Of a DNA stretch of 5,284 nt, positions 5,086 to 5,284 are shown in pieces. Positions within the stretch are counted from its first letter, which is position 1, and every line of letters starts with the position of its first letter. The DNA comes from Firmicutes bacterium UBA3910 (GTDB lineage Bacteria; Bacillota; Limnochordia; Darwinibacteriales; Darwinibacteriaceae). Where the stretch lies: contig DGFC01000147.1 of the NCBI GenBank assembly GCA_002391465.1, positions 1-5,284 of the forward strand, read 5' to 3'. The notes under the pieces were generated by a model that saw only the letters and a list, made by a program, of their open reading frames with translations, made no database searches and was not told the origin of the DNA. Both the position numbers and the translations under genes were made by a program.

Positions 5086-5284
5086 TTAGTCCAAGGCAGT
5101 AAAGCAGCCGCGTTCCACTTGAATTTTCTCTATGGACACACACTCTGCAGAGGGGTGATATATGGCTGAGGTAGCTGCAAAAACAGTGACTACGTATTGC
5201 TGTTCTAGGTTCAAAGGACTTTGACACACGCCTTCCTCCCCATTCTCTGCAGCGCCTGTCTCTTCTACAGATCTGACGCTGCCG
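5086..5284 (-). CDS. Probable C-terminal end of a gene running off the window (partial)
   Basis: On the minus strand, from base 5283 inward, a frame stays open for 65 codons and stops at TAA 5088-5086. It has no start because the gene would begin beyond the window. The peptide looks protein-like: an acidic, low-complexity stretch (VEETGAAENGEEG) followed by an alternating hydrophobic segment (LEQQYVVTVFAATSAIYHP, ECVSIEKIQVERG). That suggests a beta-rich C-terminal domain. I do not recognise the family. The other minus frame is Cys/Arg-rich and unconvincing. A 20-codon + strand frame from ATG 5165 with AGAGGGG nearby is a weaker rival. It points the same way as the MFS-araM operon but is separated from it by 300 bp. 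Confidence 0.42.
   Translation of the reverse strand, partial: GSVRSVEETGAAENGEEGVCQSPLNLEQQYVVTVFAATSAIYHPSAECVSIEKIQVERGCFTALD

Noticed and set aside
5150..5227. 20-codon + strand ORF at 5165 with AGAGGGG nearby
   Set aside because: It is very short, has no recognisable features, and is overlapped by a longer and more protein-like minus-strand frame.

Overview
The window is 5.3 kb of bacterial chromosome. GC content is moderate (about half by eye). Strong purine-rich Shine-Dalgarno sequences, a TTG start and an AraM-type sn-glycerol-1-phosphate dehydrogenase suggest a Bacillota (Firmicutes, perhaps Clostridia or Limnochordia-like) organism. That placement is inference. There are no transposases, CRISPR arrays, tRNAs or rRNAs.

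Layout: (1) 1-76 may be the tail of an upstream + strand gene that overlaps the next start codon (ATGA). (2) 73-1092 (+) is a winged-helix protein of the HTH_42/AlkZ-like DNA glycosylase family, with the QxQ motif intact. (3) 1093-1216 is a convergent intergenic gap with two hairpins; one has a perfect 13-bp stem and probably ends transcription from both sides. (4) 1217-1642 (-) is a 141-aa protein I do not recognise. (5) 1670-2181 has no convincing protein gene, but its minus strand is full of RNA-like structure. From upstream to downstream it holds a promoter-like pair, a 5' hairpin, a three-way-junction candidate, an H-type pseudoknot candidate, and a strong intrinsic terminator just ahead of the unknown gene. 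(6) 2083-2136 holds the terminator of the next operon. (7) 2182-4785 (-) is a two-gene operon: an MFS transporter followed, 18 bp later, by AraM/EgsA-type glycerol-1-phosphate dehydrogenase. A promoter candidate lies inside an inverted repeat about 45-70 bp upstream of the transporter start. (8) 4786-5085 is mostly empty intergenic DNA. (9) 5086-5284 (-) is probably the C-terminal end of another gene that runs off the window.

The transporter and dehydrogenase probably form one functional unit: import of an unknown small solute next to a dihydroxyacetone phosphate / glycerol-1-phosphate oxidoreductase. The AlkZ-like protein is independent and faces the other way.

The most interesting part is 1678-2016 on the minus strand. 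It looks like a roughly 300-nt structured RNA, either a stand-alone ncRNA or an attenuator-type leader of the 141-aa gene. I could not match it to any riboswitch, T-box, 6S, tmRNA, RNase P or SRP signature I know. All stems were found by hand pairing and have no covariation support.
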